Origin: Tetranychus cinnabarinus
Lineage: Eukaryota; Arthropoda; Arachnida; Trombidiformes; Tetranychidae
Assembly: GCA_022266195.1 (NCBI GenBank)
Contig: WHVY01000002.1
Location: 9,749,001-9,813,000 of the forward strand
DNA length: 64,000 nt
Reading direction: 5' to 3'
Shown here: positions 1 through 11,600 of the stretch, in pieces
How the letters are laid out: each line of letters begins with the position of its first letter
How positions within the stretch are numbered: the first letter of the stretch is position 1
The notes under the pieces: generated by a model
Database searches by the model: none
What the model saw: only the letters and a program-made list of their open reading frames with translations
What the model was told of the DNA's origin: nothing
Position numbers and translations under genes: made by a program

Positions 1-3000
1 ACGGTTCCGATGAGTGTTAATCCGATTCGAACAGCTCAAGATGTTTGTGATAATTTGATCTCAAGACAGGTAAGGAGTTCGACTCATATAATTTGTATTA
101 TCATCATGTTTCTATTTATATTGACGAAAATCTTCACTTTTTAAACAGGTTTATGCGGTGATTGTTAGTCATCCAAATACTGAAGAATCATCTCCAGCTT
201 CAGTTTCATTCACTTGTGGGTTTTACAACATTCCTGTAATCGGTAAATTCAATTTTAAGATTGTGATTACGACTGCATTTACTCAATTATTGATCTGGTG
301 ATAACTATTAATTTACAAATCACAATTTCTAATAAGAGTCTATAATGCACTGCACGAAAACATCCATTGTTTCTGATGAATCTGTTACGCTGAAATCTAA
401 ATCAATTTCTTTCGTTTTCTCTCTTTTCAAGGTATTTCCAATCGTGACTGTTCCCTATCGAATAAAAATCTACATGGGTCTTTCATGAGAACTGTTCAAC
501 CATATTCCCACCAAGCTGATGTTTGGATTGAATTGATTCGCTCACTCAATTATCAATCTATTGTTTTTATCCACTCCTCGGACAATGATGGTCAAAGTAC
601 ATTACACCGTTTCCAGAACATGGCTGACCGTAGTCAAATTAAAATTGAAAGGGTCATTGAGTATGATCCTAGATTATCTAATGTTGGAGCTGAACTGTTG
701 AAAGTCAGGGAGGAATTAAGCTGTCGAGTGTACATCTTATATGCAAGTCGCGAAGCAGCAATCAAAATATTTAAAGAAATTGAACGTCTTAATATGACTG
801 GTTATGGATACGTTTGGTTAGTCTCTGAACAGGCCTTAGGTGCTCCCAATGTTCCTAATGGTGTAATTGGTCCTTCTCTTCGAAATGCTCGAGATGAAGC
901 TTCACACATCCGAGATAGTGTTAACATCATTGTTATGGCTTTGAGAAATCTATTTCTCCATGAAAATATTACCCAACCTCCAAATGATTGTCGACGAACA
1001 GTCGATAAATGGGAAACTGGCCTGGTTTTCATGAAGTACTTAAAGAATCAAACTCTTGAAGTTGGAGCAACCGGGAAAATATCATTTGATGAGAACAATG
1101 ATAGACGTGAATCTGATTATTCAATCATCAACATACGAGCCGGTGGTAAAGCTGAAGTTGGTAAATATGTTTACAATAGAGAAGTTGATTCTATGGTTAT
1201 GAGTCTTAATCACTCTGATATTGTTTGGCCTGGAGGTTCAACGACCAAACCACCAGGTTATTATGTTGTCACTCATCTTCGAATTGCTACAATTGCTGAG
1301 GAACCTTTTGTTTGGGCTACACCAGTTCATCAAAATGATTTAACTTCATCCTCATCATACTCCTTCTCATCGCAAAGTGTATCCTCGATAACATCATCAA
1401 CATGTCCTTCTGGAAGTATCCCATGTCCAAAAGTTGATCTAAACACAGGCATTGAACAACTGTACTGTTGCAAAGGCTATTGTATTGATTTGTTAACCAA
1501 ATTATCCGATCAAATGGGATTCACGTACAATTTACATTTAGTTCCTGATGGGATGTATGGACATTATGAATTCAATGCTGAAGGAAGGAAACAATGGACT
1601 GGTTTAGTTGGTGAATTGATAAGTAAAAAGGCTGATATGGTAATTGCTCCATTAACCATAAATCCTGAAAGAGCCAAAGTAATTGACTTCTCCAAACCAT
1701 TTAAATATCAAGGAATAGCAATGTTACAAAAAAAGATTCCCAAAGGAGCTAAACTGGACTCCTTCTTGCAACCTTTTCAAAATACTCTTTGGCTGCTTGT
1801 GATGGCTTCTGTCCATGTTGTTGCTCTCGCTCTGTACCTACTTGATCGTTTCAGTCCATTTGGATCATTTGGGCTTTCAAAAGTAGACAAACTTGGGCCA
1901 GACGATGAAAAGGCTCTCAATTTTTCTAGTGCAGTCCTTTTTGCTTGGGGAGTTTTGTTGAATAGTGGTATTGGTGAAAAGACTCCCAAAAGTTTTTCAG
2001 CTCGTGTTCTGGGTATGGTTTGGGCTGGATTCGCTATGATTGTTGTTGCCTCTTATACTGCCAACTTAGCAGCATTTCTAGTCTTGGATCAAGCTGAGAC
2101 AGAAATCACTGGTCTCGATGATGCTAGACTGCGAAACCCAGCTGAGGGCTTTAATTATGCTACTGTAAGGGGTAGCTCTGTTGATATGTATTTTCGAGGT
2201 CAGGTTGAGCTGTCTAATATGTATCGATTAATGGAGGAAATTAACCGACCTTCAACTGAATCAGCAATTCAAGCTGTTAAAAATGGTGAGTATTTTTTTA
2301 GAGCAAACTGTTAATTGAACAATTATCTAACTTTGACTTTTTACTCTTAAAGGTGATTTAAATGTCTTTTTTTGGGATTCACCAAGATTGGAATATGAAG
2401 CTGCTCAAGATTGTAAATTAATCATTTCTGGTGAAACTTTTGGTAGATCAGGGTATGGAATTGGTTTACAGAAACATTCATTTTGGACTGAAAATGTTAC
2501 TCTATCCATTCTCGGTATGCATGAGTCTGGTTTTATGGAAGGCTTAGATAATAAATGGATTTTAAAAGGAGATGAAAAGTGTGATAAAACCCAAGAAAAC
2601 TTTCCAACAACCTTAGGACTTAAAAATATGGCCGGAGTTTTCATGTTAGTTGCCGGAGGAATTTTGGCTGGATTTATATTCATCACTATTGAGATAAGTT
2701 ATAAACGAAGAAAAGCCAGAAGATTTCGCCAAATTAATTCAGCTAGAAAAGCAGCGAAAAAATGGAGATCATTAGTCCAGGTAAAGTTTAATTTTCACTA
2801 ATAATCTATATTCACCATTCATCTTCATATTTTAAACCGACAGAGACAAAAGCAAATGAAAGCACCATTCAAAGTGCCGGTAACAATGGTCAATCCAATG
2901 CCAGGAGGTGTACCTACCAGTTCAGCAATTACACCAAGCTCAATGGTTGGATCAGGAGGAACAAGTGATTTTGTTTCTCCGACCGCATCAAACACTTTAC

Positions 3001-3494
3001 CTTCAAATCCGGCTCCACCGCCACCTCCACTGCCATTTAAAAGAACAGCTCGAGATCAAACTTTGGATCGAAGTCGACTCGATTTGGTTGCCAGTTCACA
3101 TCAACCAAGACAAGCAGGGTTCCGTTTACCTGGTCCATACACAGTTGAACGAAATATGAGTGAAATAATGGCCAAGTCTCCAACATCTTTCAATCCTCCT
3201 CTTCCTCCACTGCCGTCTTCTGACCTGACACAGCCGCCAACCTCACAACCTCCAGAAGGATTCATGTCTGGTTATTATCATGGTTACTATCAACCAAGTG
3301 GCTATGAGCAAAGACCTAAATCGAGTATTGGAGAAGTTCCGTCCAACAATGAGGCTGCTTCTTATTCAGGACAATTAGATCCTAACATTCCACCTCCACC
3401 TCCGCCTCCTTCAACATCACCGCGACCTCCACGAACCCCACAGCAGCATTATACGCCTTATGTGAGACGGGGTAAAGGTTATTTTGCTGTGTGA
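1..3494 (+). CDS. Nmdar1: NMDA-type ionotropic glutamate receptor subunit 1, 3' part (5' end outside window)
   Basis: Exons read as 1-69, 149-242, 432-2285, 2353-2780 and 2844-3494, all GT-AG and in frame, giving 1031 residues of the C-terminal side. This is the obligatory glycine-binding subunit of the NMDA receptor, a ligand-gated cation channel at synapses. The N-terminal domain contains SVNPI and YVWLV. Glycine-site hallmarks are PLTIN-ERA, SSVD and the WDS triad. The pore segment reads GVLLNSGIGE with the Mg-block asparagine present, and the M3 gate reads SYTANLAAF. M4 follows GVFMLVAGG. A serine-rich insert lies before the S1 lobe. The tail of about 230 residues is proline-rich (PPPPPLPFKR, FNPPLPPLP, PPPPPPPS) and differs from the vertebrate tail. 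It ends YFAV, a hydrophobic-x-hydrophobic pattern that fits a class II PDZ ligand (inference). A possible poly(A) signal AATAAA lies at 3911-3916. The family call is very secure. Confidence 0.96.
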
Positions 3495-5151
3495 AACTGT
3501 TTTTAATAAGAATAATTAACATTTCCTAAAATTTTATCAAATGATGTTGATAGAATAACGATTGTTATCATAGAAATGAACAAATGAAATCAATGTGTTG
3601 TCCTTTTTAATTTCCATTGTCAAAATGGGCTTCCTTCAAAATGAACTTCCTTTTTGAATTCCATGTACAATTCAATTCAATATTGTTCCTCACCTTGACG
3701 AATTATTATCTTCCTCTTTAACAAGTTCATATCAAATCAACATTCATTTTTATTTCCATCTGTCAATAGATTATTCCAATAATTTACTTTTTTTGTTACT
3801 AGCTTCTGTTCGTTAACTCATCCTTCATATTTAATTTAATGGTCTTCAAATTATACAGATGCCAAACTGAACGCAGACTGAACGTAAATCGTACGCAAAT
3901 TAAATCAATGAATAAAAATCAAGATCTTCTCAACTAAAGAGAAACTAATTGTTAAAGTTGATTGTTACTGATGTGATTGATATTGAATATTGAATAGTCT
4001 CACATAAGTGAAAAAAAACAAAGATCAAACAAGTTCAAAACAGGTATGAATACAATTCATATCTGAAATTTAAATCACGGGCTTCTGCAATTCGGTTAAA
4101 TAATATCAATTCTTTAGTTATGAATGTAATGAATGAGCAAAAAGATAAAAATAACATCCAGTTTAATGCAGGTACAATGTACTATTTATCAATCCAGTAA
4201 ATTATTTAAAGTTTGATGATTGTGAACCTACTTGATTGTGTGTTGACTTGATTATTAAATTCAAGATTTGAATCATTCGTGATGATCATGATATCTGCCA
4301 ACCGACCGAATTGCTCTGCGTTCTTCTTGCGAATTTCGCGATTTTGGGTAAAGAGCAAGAATGGATTGGGAATAGATCTTTAGGTGAATCGATGGTTCAA
4401 ATAACTTTTTGTTCAATTTTATGGTCGGTAAAGGGTCAAAACTTCCTAGCAACTAAACTACTCAGCCAAAAAGCTAAACCATTATGACTCGAACAGTCAA
4501 TAAGAAATTAGACAGAAAAGTAATGAATAAATCTTGGTAACCAGTTTATAGTTAACTTATGCTGGGAAGTTATTATTTTAATTCTGAGTGCTTCCGAAAG
4601 AAAACATTGCTTCGTTGTAAAACTGTTTGAGATAAATTGGTTCAAATAAAAAAAAACAATAGAAAGGTCCATAAGATACAACCGCAATTGTGCTTTCATC
4701 ACAAACCAAAGGATAACCTCACATTTAAACTCACAAATTAATTGATTGGATTCATGTGATAGATTAAGTTAAATGTTAGATCATTATAATGGATTTTAAA
4801 TTTAACGTCAATCTTATCGTTTCAATAGCAAAAACATCTTTGTTGTAATGCTTTAAAACGCCCTTAAAATTATTTTAAATCATGGTTTCGATTCTTCCAT
4901 TGAATATTGTTAGCGAATCTCTCTCATTATAAGAGATTTCAAGTAATCTCATCTTTTATTATCGATCAGTTTTCAGAATCATTGAATATTTTTAATCAAG
5001 ATTTAAAAATGACAACAGCGATAAATTATTACAAAATATCATGATTTAATTTTTTTAAGTGAAACAAATGTTGGGTTTAAGCCGAAGTTCAGTTATAAAA
5101 GCAGCCAAAATCAACAAGATTTGATATTTATTGTTGATATAATTTAATATT
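3495..5151. other. Intergenic, 3' flank of Nmdar1
   Basis: AT-rich sequence holding the probable Nmdar1 3'UTR (AATAAA at 3911-3916). Short ORFs here have no recognisable features. A TTTATT near 5126 could be the poly(A) signal of the minus-strand gene that follows. Confidence 0.6.
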
Positions 5152-5852
5152 TTATTTAGGCAATCTATTACACAGTTGAAGATTTAAGATGCCACATGAG
5201 TATTCAAAGAGTTGCCGATTCTCTGTAAGATCAAGTATAACTGTTCTCCAATCAATACTTTCAGACCCTGATTCAGACTTGGTTTGGTCAAGGAACTCAA
5301 TTAAACCATCAACATCTCCATTGTAAATGTATCTCAAACAATCAGTCTTACGAGATAAAATGTATTTAACCAATTTGTGTTCATTAACTGAAGGATATTC
5401 AGTTCCTGATCCAGTATTCCGAATAGCCCATATAACAAGTGAGGGAAGACCATGTTCTGCATCTTCCGAGGCTCCGACGGCCCTTTTAAATGCAAGTTTG
5501 GCCATAACAGATGCCCAATTAACGCCATCGGTACCAGATTCTTTGCCATTGGTAGCTAAGAGTATCGATGCAGCGACGACGTCATTATTTTTGTAGTACT
5601 CCGCCAATTCGTAAAGATGTTCCTGACCAAACTCGTAAAATTTGGTTGCATTTATTTTTGCGGCTTCAGCATCTTCAGCAGGATCAGTTGCAGCCCAAAT
5701 CAACCATGGAACTGGTTCATCCACGCTAGCTAAATTTAGGAGACAGAGCTGTGTTAATCAACTTGATTGGTTCAATAATTTGATAATCAACTTACCCAAT
5801 GCTGTGAAAGCTTGGAGGAAAATAACACTAAATGTTAAAAATAATTTACTCA
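5152..5852 (-). CDS. Secreted protein of unknown family with an internal repeat
   Basis: Two exons are read on the minus strand: 5852 down to about 5796, and about 5729 down to 5152, joined by a GTAAGT...TTTAG intron. Exon 1 encodes MSKLFLTFSVIFLQAFTAL, a clear signal peptide, so this upstream ATG is chosen rather than the GTG that opens the long second-exon frame. The mature part of about 190 residues is mostly helical in character and acidic, with a Trp-rich start (VPWLIW) and three cysteines near the C-terminus. Two segments resemble each other: GTDGVNWASVMAKL around residues 80-95 and GSESIDWRTVILDL near 175-190, suggesting an ancient internal duplication. Upstream there is a TATA-like box at 5921-5931 and an arthropod-type initiator TCAGT near 5893-5897. 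I do not recognise the family; it is probably a lineage-specific extracellular protein. Confidence 0.72.
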
Positions 5853-5920
5853 TTTTTGGTGCTTATTATTGTTACACTTTTTTAGTAACTCTACTGATCA
5901 GCTTTCAGTGACAATAAGTT

Positions 5921-5931
5921 GCTTTTATATT
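5921..5931 (-). promoter_or_regulatory. TATA-like box for the secreted protein gene
   Basis: On the minus strand this reads ATATAAAAGC, about 70 bp upstream of the ATG at 5852. A TCAGT initiator-like pentamer lies about 30 bp downstream of it. The arrangement is typical of arthropod core promoters; it is inferred from spacing only. Confidence 0.5.
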
Positions 5932-6930
5932 GTCTTTTTTCACCCAAATCTTGATAAATGCATCTGATTTTGTCTAGATTATTCCACTTTTAGGATTTCA
6001 TTGTAACATTATCTTTAGGTATATTTTATATTATCTGAATAATAACCTTCAATTTATTTCAGTCCAATAGATGAAACAATGGAAAAACTAAGAATTAAAT
6101 TTAATGACTCCAGTTCACTGGAAATCGTTATCAATACATACAACACTGTTAATTACGAACTTGTTTTGATTTGTTTTTGTTTAGTTATTATATTTTTAGT
6201 ATTTCTACGAATGCTGGTAAATTACCTACCAATTAGGTTTAAATCCGGGTAAAAAAATTGAAAATGCCAAACAATTAATGTCAACAATTTGATGAGTAAA
6301 TCACAAACTAGGGTGTAACTTGGCTGTTTTAATATCTGTATGTAATGTACAGAAGAAGTTTCGTTTCTTTTCGATGGCTAAATTGAAGGGAAAATTTAAT
6401 TTTAATTAAAAATTGAAATTCAATTAAAACTTAATCGATGAACAACATTTATATTAACGCCATTTTAATCGACTAAATAAATGACTAATAGATGTCGCTT
6501 TATAGTCTCTTTTTACCAGATCGTTAAATAAGCTTTCCTTCCTTAAGAAAATATACCGATAATAATATGAATAAAATATCAGCTTAAATTGTTTTCTTTG
6601 ATAAAAAATGAAGAACATTTCCATTCTTAATGTTAGTTGATTGTGTAAAAAAATTGTGAATATTTTATTTTTTTTCAAACAATTATTACAATCTTAAATT
6701 CATTTGTTGATTGATTCAATTTTTGTGATACCCTACAGATCAACTTTCACTCTCAGTTACCTTCTTTCTCCTCTTACTTTTTTTTCATTTCTTTATCTTT
6801 CCTGGTCTGTTTTGCTCTTCATGTTCTAATAAACATATAAATCTATTTCTCTTCCTATTTTCCTTATTTTCTTTCTTTATATCTCTGGCCTACGGAACTT
6901 TCATTCCTTTCAAAGTTTTAGGATTACCAG
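5932..6930. other. Intergenic, possible 5'UTR of the zinc-finger gene
   Basis: No convincing gene. From about 6720 the plus strand becomes pyrimidine-rich and ends in TTTTAGGATTACCAG just before the zinc-finger ATG. This could be an intron acceptor, so a non-coding first exon may lie further upstream. Confidence 0.45.
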
Positions 6931-8474
6931 ATGGAAACGAGGAATCTAATTCAGGCCAACTCCAATAGGCAACATCCAACCCAACAGATTCAAGCCCAAC
7001 TGGCTACACATCAAGCAAAAACCATTTTAATTCCTGCAACATCACCTGTTGTCACTACCCAAACTATAAACAGTAATGTTAATGCAAATAATACAATCAG
7101 CATCACTAGCTGTGCAACTGTTCCAATTGTTTGGGGCTGTCCGTCCTGCAAGATACCATTTAAAAGTGCCACCGAACTGCAGAGTCATTTGACGGTGCAT
7201 ACCAAAGTAGAGAAAAGTGTACCTTGTCAACAATGTGGTAAACTGTTTGCTAGTGCAGAAAGAGTTAGAATTCATATAAGGTGGGTTAAGTTTTTAAAGA
7301 TTATCAAAATATGTCTCTAATATCTCGTTATTCTTTGTATCCATCTGTTTAGGCAAGCTCATGGAGAAAAGTCTTGTGCATGTGAGATTTGTGGATCAGG
7401 ATTTTCTTATAGATGTAAATTACTTGATCATATGCGGACACATACAGGTAATAGTTATATGGGTTCTCTAAATAATATCTCGTTCTTTTTAATTTTTATT
7501 GCATCTGTAAAACTTTTGGTAAGGCTTTCCTCCAATAGGGTTTACATCTCTTCAATTATTGATATTTAGTCTTGAGTAACACAATGAACCGCGAAAATAT
7601 GTTTTTAGCTATTTTAAATGACTAATTTTATTTTGATGGTGTATTTCTTATTTTAGGTGATAAACCATTCACTTGTGATACATGTGGCCGTTCATTTTCA
7701 CAGAAAAACCACCTTAGAAGACATTCAATGATTCATACGGGAGAAAGACCATTTCCATGTGATATATGTGGTCGAGGTTTTTATCGTAAAGACAAACTTA
7801 GTAAGTTTAAAATTAGTTGAACCTTTATACTTGACATTTGAGTAAAAAAGATATCTTGTCAAACAAAATGCTGGTTCTATTTCAATATTTACAAAGCAAT
7901 TTTTAATTTATCCTTTCTTATAGATCGACATCGAAAAACTCATTTGAATCCAGGAGGATCTAGGGGTAATCGATCATCAACTAACAATCATACAACAATT
8001 ATCGCCAATAATTTACCATCCTCATTAGTTGTGGCTCAACCACAGCATATCGTTAATTCAATACCATCATCAACCACCATCCAGCTTATATCTTTACCTT
8101 TAGACTCCTCATTAGGAACACAGTTCACTTTTAATTCCGCTCCACAACCTCAACCTCAAGCCCAGCCTCAGGCTCAAGCTCAAGCTCAATCCCAACCTCA
8201 ACCTCAACCTCAATCGCAATCGCAATCGCAATCCCAACCTCAACCCCAACAACAACAACAACAACAAACACAACCACAAAGACCACCACCACAACAACAA
8301 CAACAACAGCAACAACCCCCACAACAAAGACCACAGCAGCAGCAGCAGCAGCAGCCGCAACAACAACAACAACCACAGCAACAGTCTCAAGTGCAGGTGC
8401 AGTCACAACAACAGCAACAACAACAACAACAATCGCAGCAGCAACAACAACAACCGCAATCGCAGACCCAATAA
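6931..8474 (+). CDS. C2H2 zinc-finger protein with five fingers and a glutamine-rich tail
   Basis: Exons 6931-7280, 7353-7447, 7657-7800 and 7924-8474 give 379 residues. All junctions are GT-AG and keep frame. After a Gln/Thr/Asn-rich N-terminus come five C2H2 fingers between about residues 68 and 200: WGCPSC, VPCQQC, CACEIC, FTCDTC and FPCDIC. The last three are joined by TGEK-like linkers (TGDKPF, TGERPF), typical of tandem DNA-binding fingers. The final 130 residues are almost pure Gln with Pro and Ser, including a PQ/SQ dipeptide stretch and poly-Q runs encoded by mixed CAA/CAG, like a transcription-factor activation domain or a prion-like segment. It is likely a nuclear sequence-specific transcription regulator. 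I cannot assign an orthologue. The start codon may not be the first if an upstream coding exon exists. Confidence 0.88.
8150..8470 (+). repeat. Glutamine-coding CAA/CAG and CCTCAA repeat tract
   Basis: A low-complexity tract inside the last exon of the zinc-finger gene. It starts as imperfect CCTCAA/GCTCAA/TCGCAA hexamers encoding (P/A/S)-Q and then becomes CAACAA and CAGCAG runs. It produces long open frames in other phases that are not genes. Length variation between individuals is likely (inference). Confidence 0.9.
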
Positions 8475-8538
8475 TTTAAGCAAACCCACAATTGTTAGAC
8501 CGATTTGAATTGAACAATTTGATAGTTGTCTAATGGTT

Positions 8539-8610
8539 GGGTCAGTGGTCTAGGGGTATGATTCTCGCTTCGGGTGCGAGAGGTCCCGGGTTCAAATCCC
8601 GGCTGACCCC
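8539..8610 (+). tRNA. tRNA-Pro (anticodon CGG)
   Basis: A 72 nt cloverleaf. The acceptor stem GGGTCAG pairs with CTGACCC, with discriminator C at 8610. The anticodon stem CTCGC/GCGAG encloses the loop TTCGGGT, so the anticodon is CGG at 8571-8573. The A box is GTGGTCTAGGGG and the B box is GGTTCAAATCC at 8589-8599. There is no intron and no encoded CCA. A TTTT pol III terminator follows directly at 8611-8614. The body closely resembles standard animal tRNA-Pro. It lies only 64 bp past the stop codon of the zinc-finger gene on the same strand. Confidence 0.97.
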
Positions 8611-8614
8611 TTTT
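8611..8614 (+). terminator. Pol III terminator of tRNA-Pro
   Basis: A TTTT run immediately after the tRNA discriminator base. Confidence 0.8.
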
Positions 8615-10433
8615 GTGTATCGTAGTTGGCTGATTAATTGTCTCTGATCATGTACTATGGAAATGTTGTCTTGAAATTTTTTCTCTTCATTTCTTTCCTC
8701 TCTTTCTCTTTTTGAAACATTTTCCATATGGGACCTGTAAAGTGAGGTCTATTTTGTCGGACAAAGTGTAATTGAAAGATTATTTACATGTGCATATTAA
8801 TATAATCTATTATTATATAAATCTATAAAAGTAACAAATAAGTAAAACTTAACAAGCGAACCAATCAATTTACAATGTTATCTCAAATTTCAATATATAC
8901 AACCAAAATTTCCATTAATCAACAAGTTTACTATTTATTCACGCATCTTTATCGTCATTTGATTTTCTTATCAAATGCCTTGAACGGATCACAAATGCTT
9001 TATTACCTTGCTGATGTGTTTGTGAACAGAATTAATTTTATTAAATACTGCATCTCAATGCTATCATATCTTGTTTTTGAATGCTTGAGGTCATAACTAT
9101 CAGGTCACTTATTCATATTAATTCATTCTGTTCTGTTGTCATACTTGGCTAATTGTGTTTTGAACCAATCCAATGCTGATCAAGCAAAAAGCTGTTGAGT
9201 GCACAAAAATGGATCAACATTGATATATTTCTGCTATTTATAACATCTGTTTGTCTCAATGATAAGTGAAAAGCATTTGAATCATCGGATGAGTTACGTG
9301 TTCTTGAAATTCAATTGATGGTCGGAAATATCTTAATCAAGGCTATTGATTTAGGTATATTAAACCTTGTTACTACTTTAATCGTCTCAGATTATTCCTA
9401 AAGAATTCAATACTGATTGGAGCTCGATTAATTACTCAAGATATTAAATCATAGGCAAATGTAAAACATATTGATCGGAAATTATTATTGTAACAACCTT
9501 CAAGTTTAAGATACTAAATCCAATAATCATCATTTCTGGTGTTGAAAGCTTAAATGGTGCTACTTGAAATAAATGCAAAATGAATGCAACAAGAAGCAAT
9601 TTAATCAATCAGACAGCTTAAGTTAATATGAGAAACGCACCCAAAGACTTGAGATTGAAAAATTTATTTTAACAGGTTTACTAACTCGACTATCTTAATT
9701 ATACAAGCTAATAATGTTTTTTTTAAGCAAATAATCCATAAATTGGCAATTAGAACTTATCATGATAATACGTGTAATGTAAATATCATTGTGAATGTAA
9801 TTGAAAGTCCATTTCACTATCCATAACTATTTTACAATATTTTCCGGATTATTTAAAAATAAGAATTGAATAAGCGCTTCAAGTGAATCGGAAATGTCTC
9901 ATAATTTTTTGAATCATTTGTATGTTAACAAGTTTAATGGATATAATTAGCCAATTGAGTTGAAATTAGTCTTAATAAACGATAATCAGACCATTAGTCA
10001 ACTAATTCATTATTTTATCATTCAACATTGGCAGGATTTGTCTTTTTAAATTCACAGATCTGTTGACCAACGAACCAATTTTACTTACATTGTATTTTCA
10101 CAAAATATAATATCTTATTCATAAAATTTGCCACTGATAAACAAATCAACCTTGCAATTTATCTAACTCATGATTCAATAAATTACTCACCAAATTACTG
10201 TTATTCACATTACTTAAAACCATTAACAGAAAGACAGCGATTAATGTTATATTTTTTTGACATTACGAAAAGGATGAAGAAGTAAGATTTTCAATGGACT
10301 TTAATATTTTAAAATTTATTTTCGATTGATTAAAATTTGTCTAAAATCGTTTATTTGGTTAATTTTGATCAACGACCCGAGTGGAAATTATTCAATAATC
10401 TTAACGCGTAAATAAGCTTTTCGTGAAGCTATA
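8615..10433. other. Intergenic, nothing recognised
   Basis: AT-rich sequence. The longest open frame (8875-9096) lacks a recognisable domain, signal peptide or splice-supported context. No tRNA or repeat was seen. Confidence 0.6.
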
Positions 10434-10952
10434 ATACAGAGATGGCGTTGTAATGAAACGAGCCTCTTATATGAGAAGGTATAAGATAAGAATCGTGGGA
10501 AGTCTTTGTTAGTTTAGCTCTCACATGTTATTTTTTATACTTTCATTATTTATCGAAATTTCCAAAACTTCCTATTGTTTTATCATTTGAATGAGTATAT
10601 GTGTTGAAAAACTATTTAGCTAATAGAGCGGTATTCGATGTTACTGTATTAGCATGGTATTAATGTGATGAACTTAAATCATGAGATATTCAGTTTATCT
10701 GTGTTACAATCAACCACCAGTGAGATGCTCACAACTTCTGGATATTAATTTTTGTCATCTTACGCAAAGATAAAATTACTGTGCTTGATCAACAATCAAC
10801 TTATTTCTTTTTTTTATTCATTTCTCCTTCAATCTTTACTCTATTGACAATTCAGATTCCGAGCCACTCATCTAATTTTGTCAACCACCAGATTTATTGA
10901 CACTTGTAATGTTAACTTTTTGATTTGAAAAGTGTTACCAAACTGTGTTTGG

Positions 10953-10959
10953 TATAAAT
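10953..10959 (+). promoter_or_regulatory. TATA box of left small membrane-peptide gene
   Basis: TATAAAT inside a segment nearly invariant between the two duplicate arms, about 85 bp upstream of the ORF. The mirror copy is at 22051-22057. Confidence 0.55.
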
Positions 10960-11039
10960 TGGGTTTAAATTTTCTACGTATTTCAATCAATATTAATTAT
11001 AAAGGATCCATTTACAGTGTAAAATAATTGGAATTGAAA

Positions 11040-11243
11040 ATGTCTTCTCTAGCAATCTGTTATGGCATCGGTTTTGTTTGTGCCGTTTCATTAACATCCT
11101 TTTTGCTTTGTTTTGTTTGTAAACCTGTTGTTAAAACAATCAATAGATGCTCCGATCGGACTCATAAATTAGCAGCTATCAATCAAGTTCCAATGTCACA
11201 TGGTCGAGATCGAACTGTATCAACAATTTCTCATTTGGTTTAA
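11040..11243 (+). CDS. Small single-pass membrane peptide, left copy
   Basis: The most likely start is the second ATG, MSSLAICYG, giving 67 residues; an upstream in-frame codon at 11028 would add MELK. A hydrophobic stretch (about residues 4-27: ICYGIGFVC, then LTSFLLCFVC) is followed by a basic segment KPVVKTINRC and a polar tail with RDRTVS. This predicts a signal-anchored or type III membrane peptide. The same ORF recurs inverted at 21744-21947 with six amino-acid changes and no frameshift. A TATA box (10953-10959) and an AATAAA (11572-11577) bracket it, defining a transcript of about 600 nt. No known family is recognised. Being open in both copies supports coding, although most of the differences are replacements. 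Confidence 0.6.
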   Translation: MSSLAICYGIGFVCAVSLTSFLLCFVCKPVVKTINRCSDRTHKLAAINQVPMSHGRDRTVSTISHLV

Positions 11244-11600
11244 CGATTGTTCAACAACTTCATTGCAGATGTTTAAAAATCCATCAATGATCTGGTCAAC
11301 ATCCTTTTCTAATCATCTAATAATCAGATTCATCTTTCCACTAAACATCAACAATTACCAGTATTATTTATAATCTCTTATATATTGATTGCTCTTTGAT
11401 ATCATTATAATGCCTATTTATTTTTTCAACCTTGTACGATACAAATTACCTTGTTATTGCAATGATCACCAGATCAAGATAGTTGAATGTCGCCATTGTC
11501 AACACTTTGTACCTACCAACTGTTGGTTATCAACAAGCAAACTTATACGTTTCTTTACACGCCAATCTTATAATAAAGACTCAATATTAGCATTGAAAAC

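Larger units (their letters stand above)
10434..11600 (+). repeat. Left outer arm of inverted duplication (inverted copy of 21490-22552)
   Basis: From AATACAGAGATGG near 10434 to the AATAAA at 11572 this matches the reverse complement of 21490-22552. The best-conserved part is about 10690-10977, upstream of the small ORF, where I count about two mismatches. The ORF itself has 8 differences in about 204 nt, and the outer ends are more diverged with indels. Together with the acyl-CoA oxidase pair it forms a nested inverted structure. Confidence 0.85.

Noticed and set aside
8112..8406. Long minus-strand ORFs rich in Leu or Val opposite the zinc-finger gene
   Set aside because: They are antisense shadows of the CAA/CAG repeat and have no start context or other features.
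8542..8727. Minus-strand ORF overlapping the tRNA
   Set aside because: It includes translated tRNA sequence (the SRDLNPGP string is a common tRNA-derived artefact).
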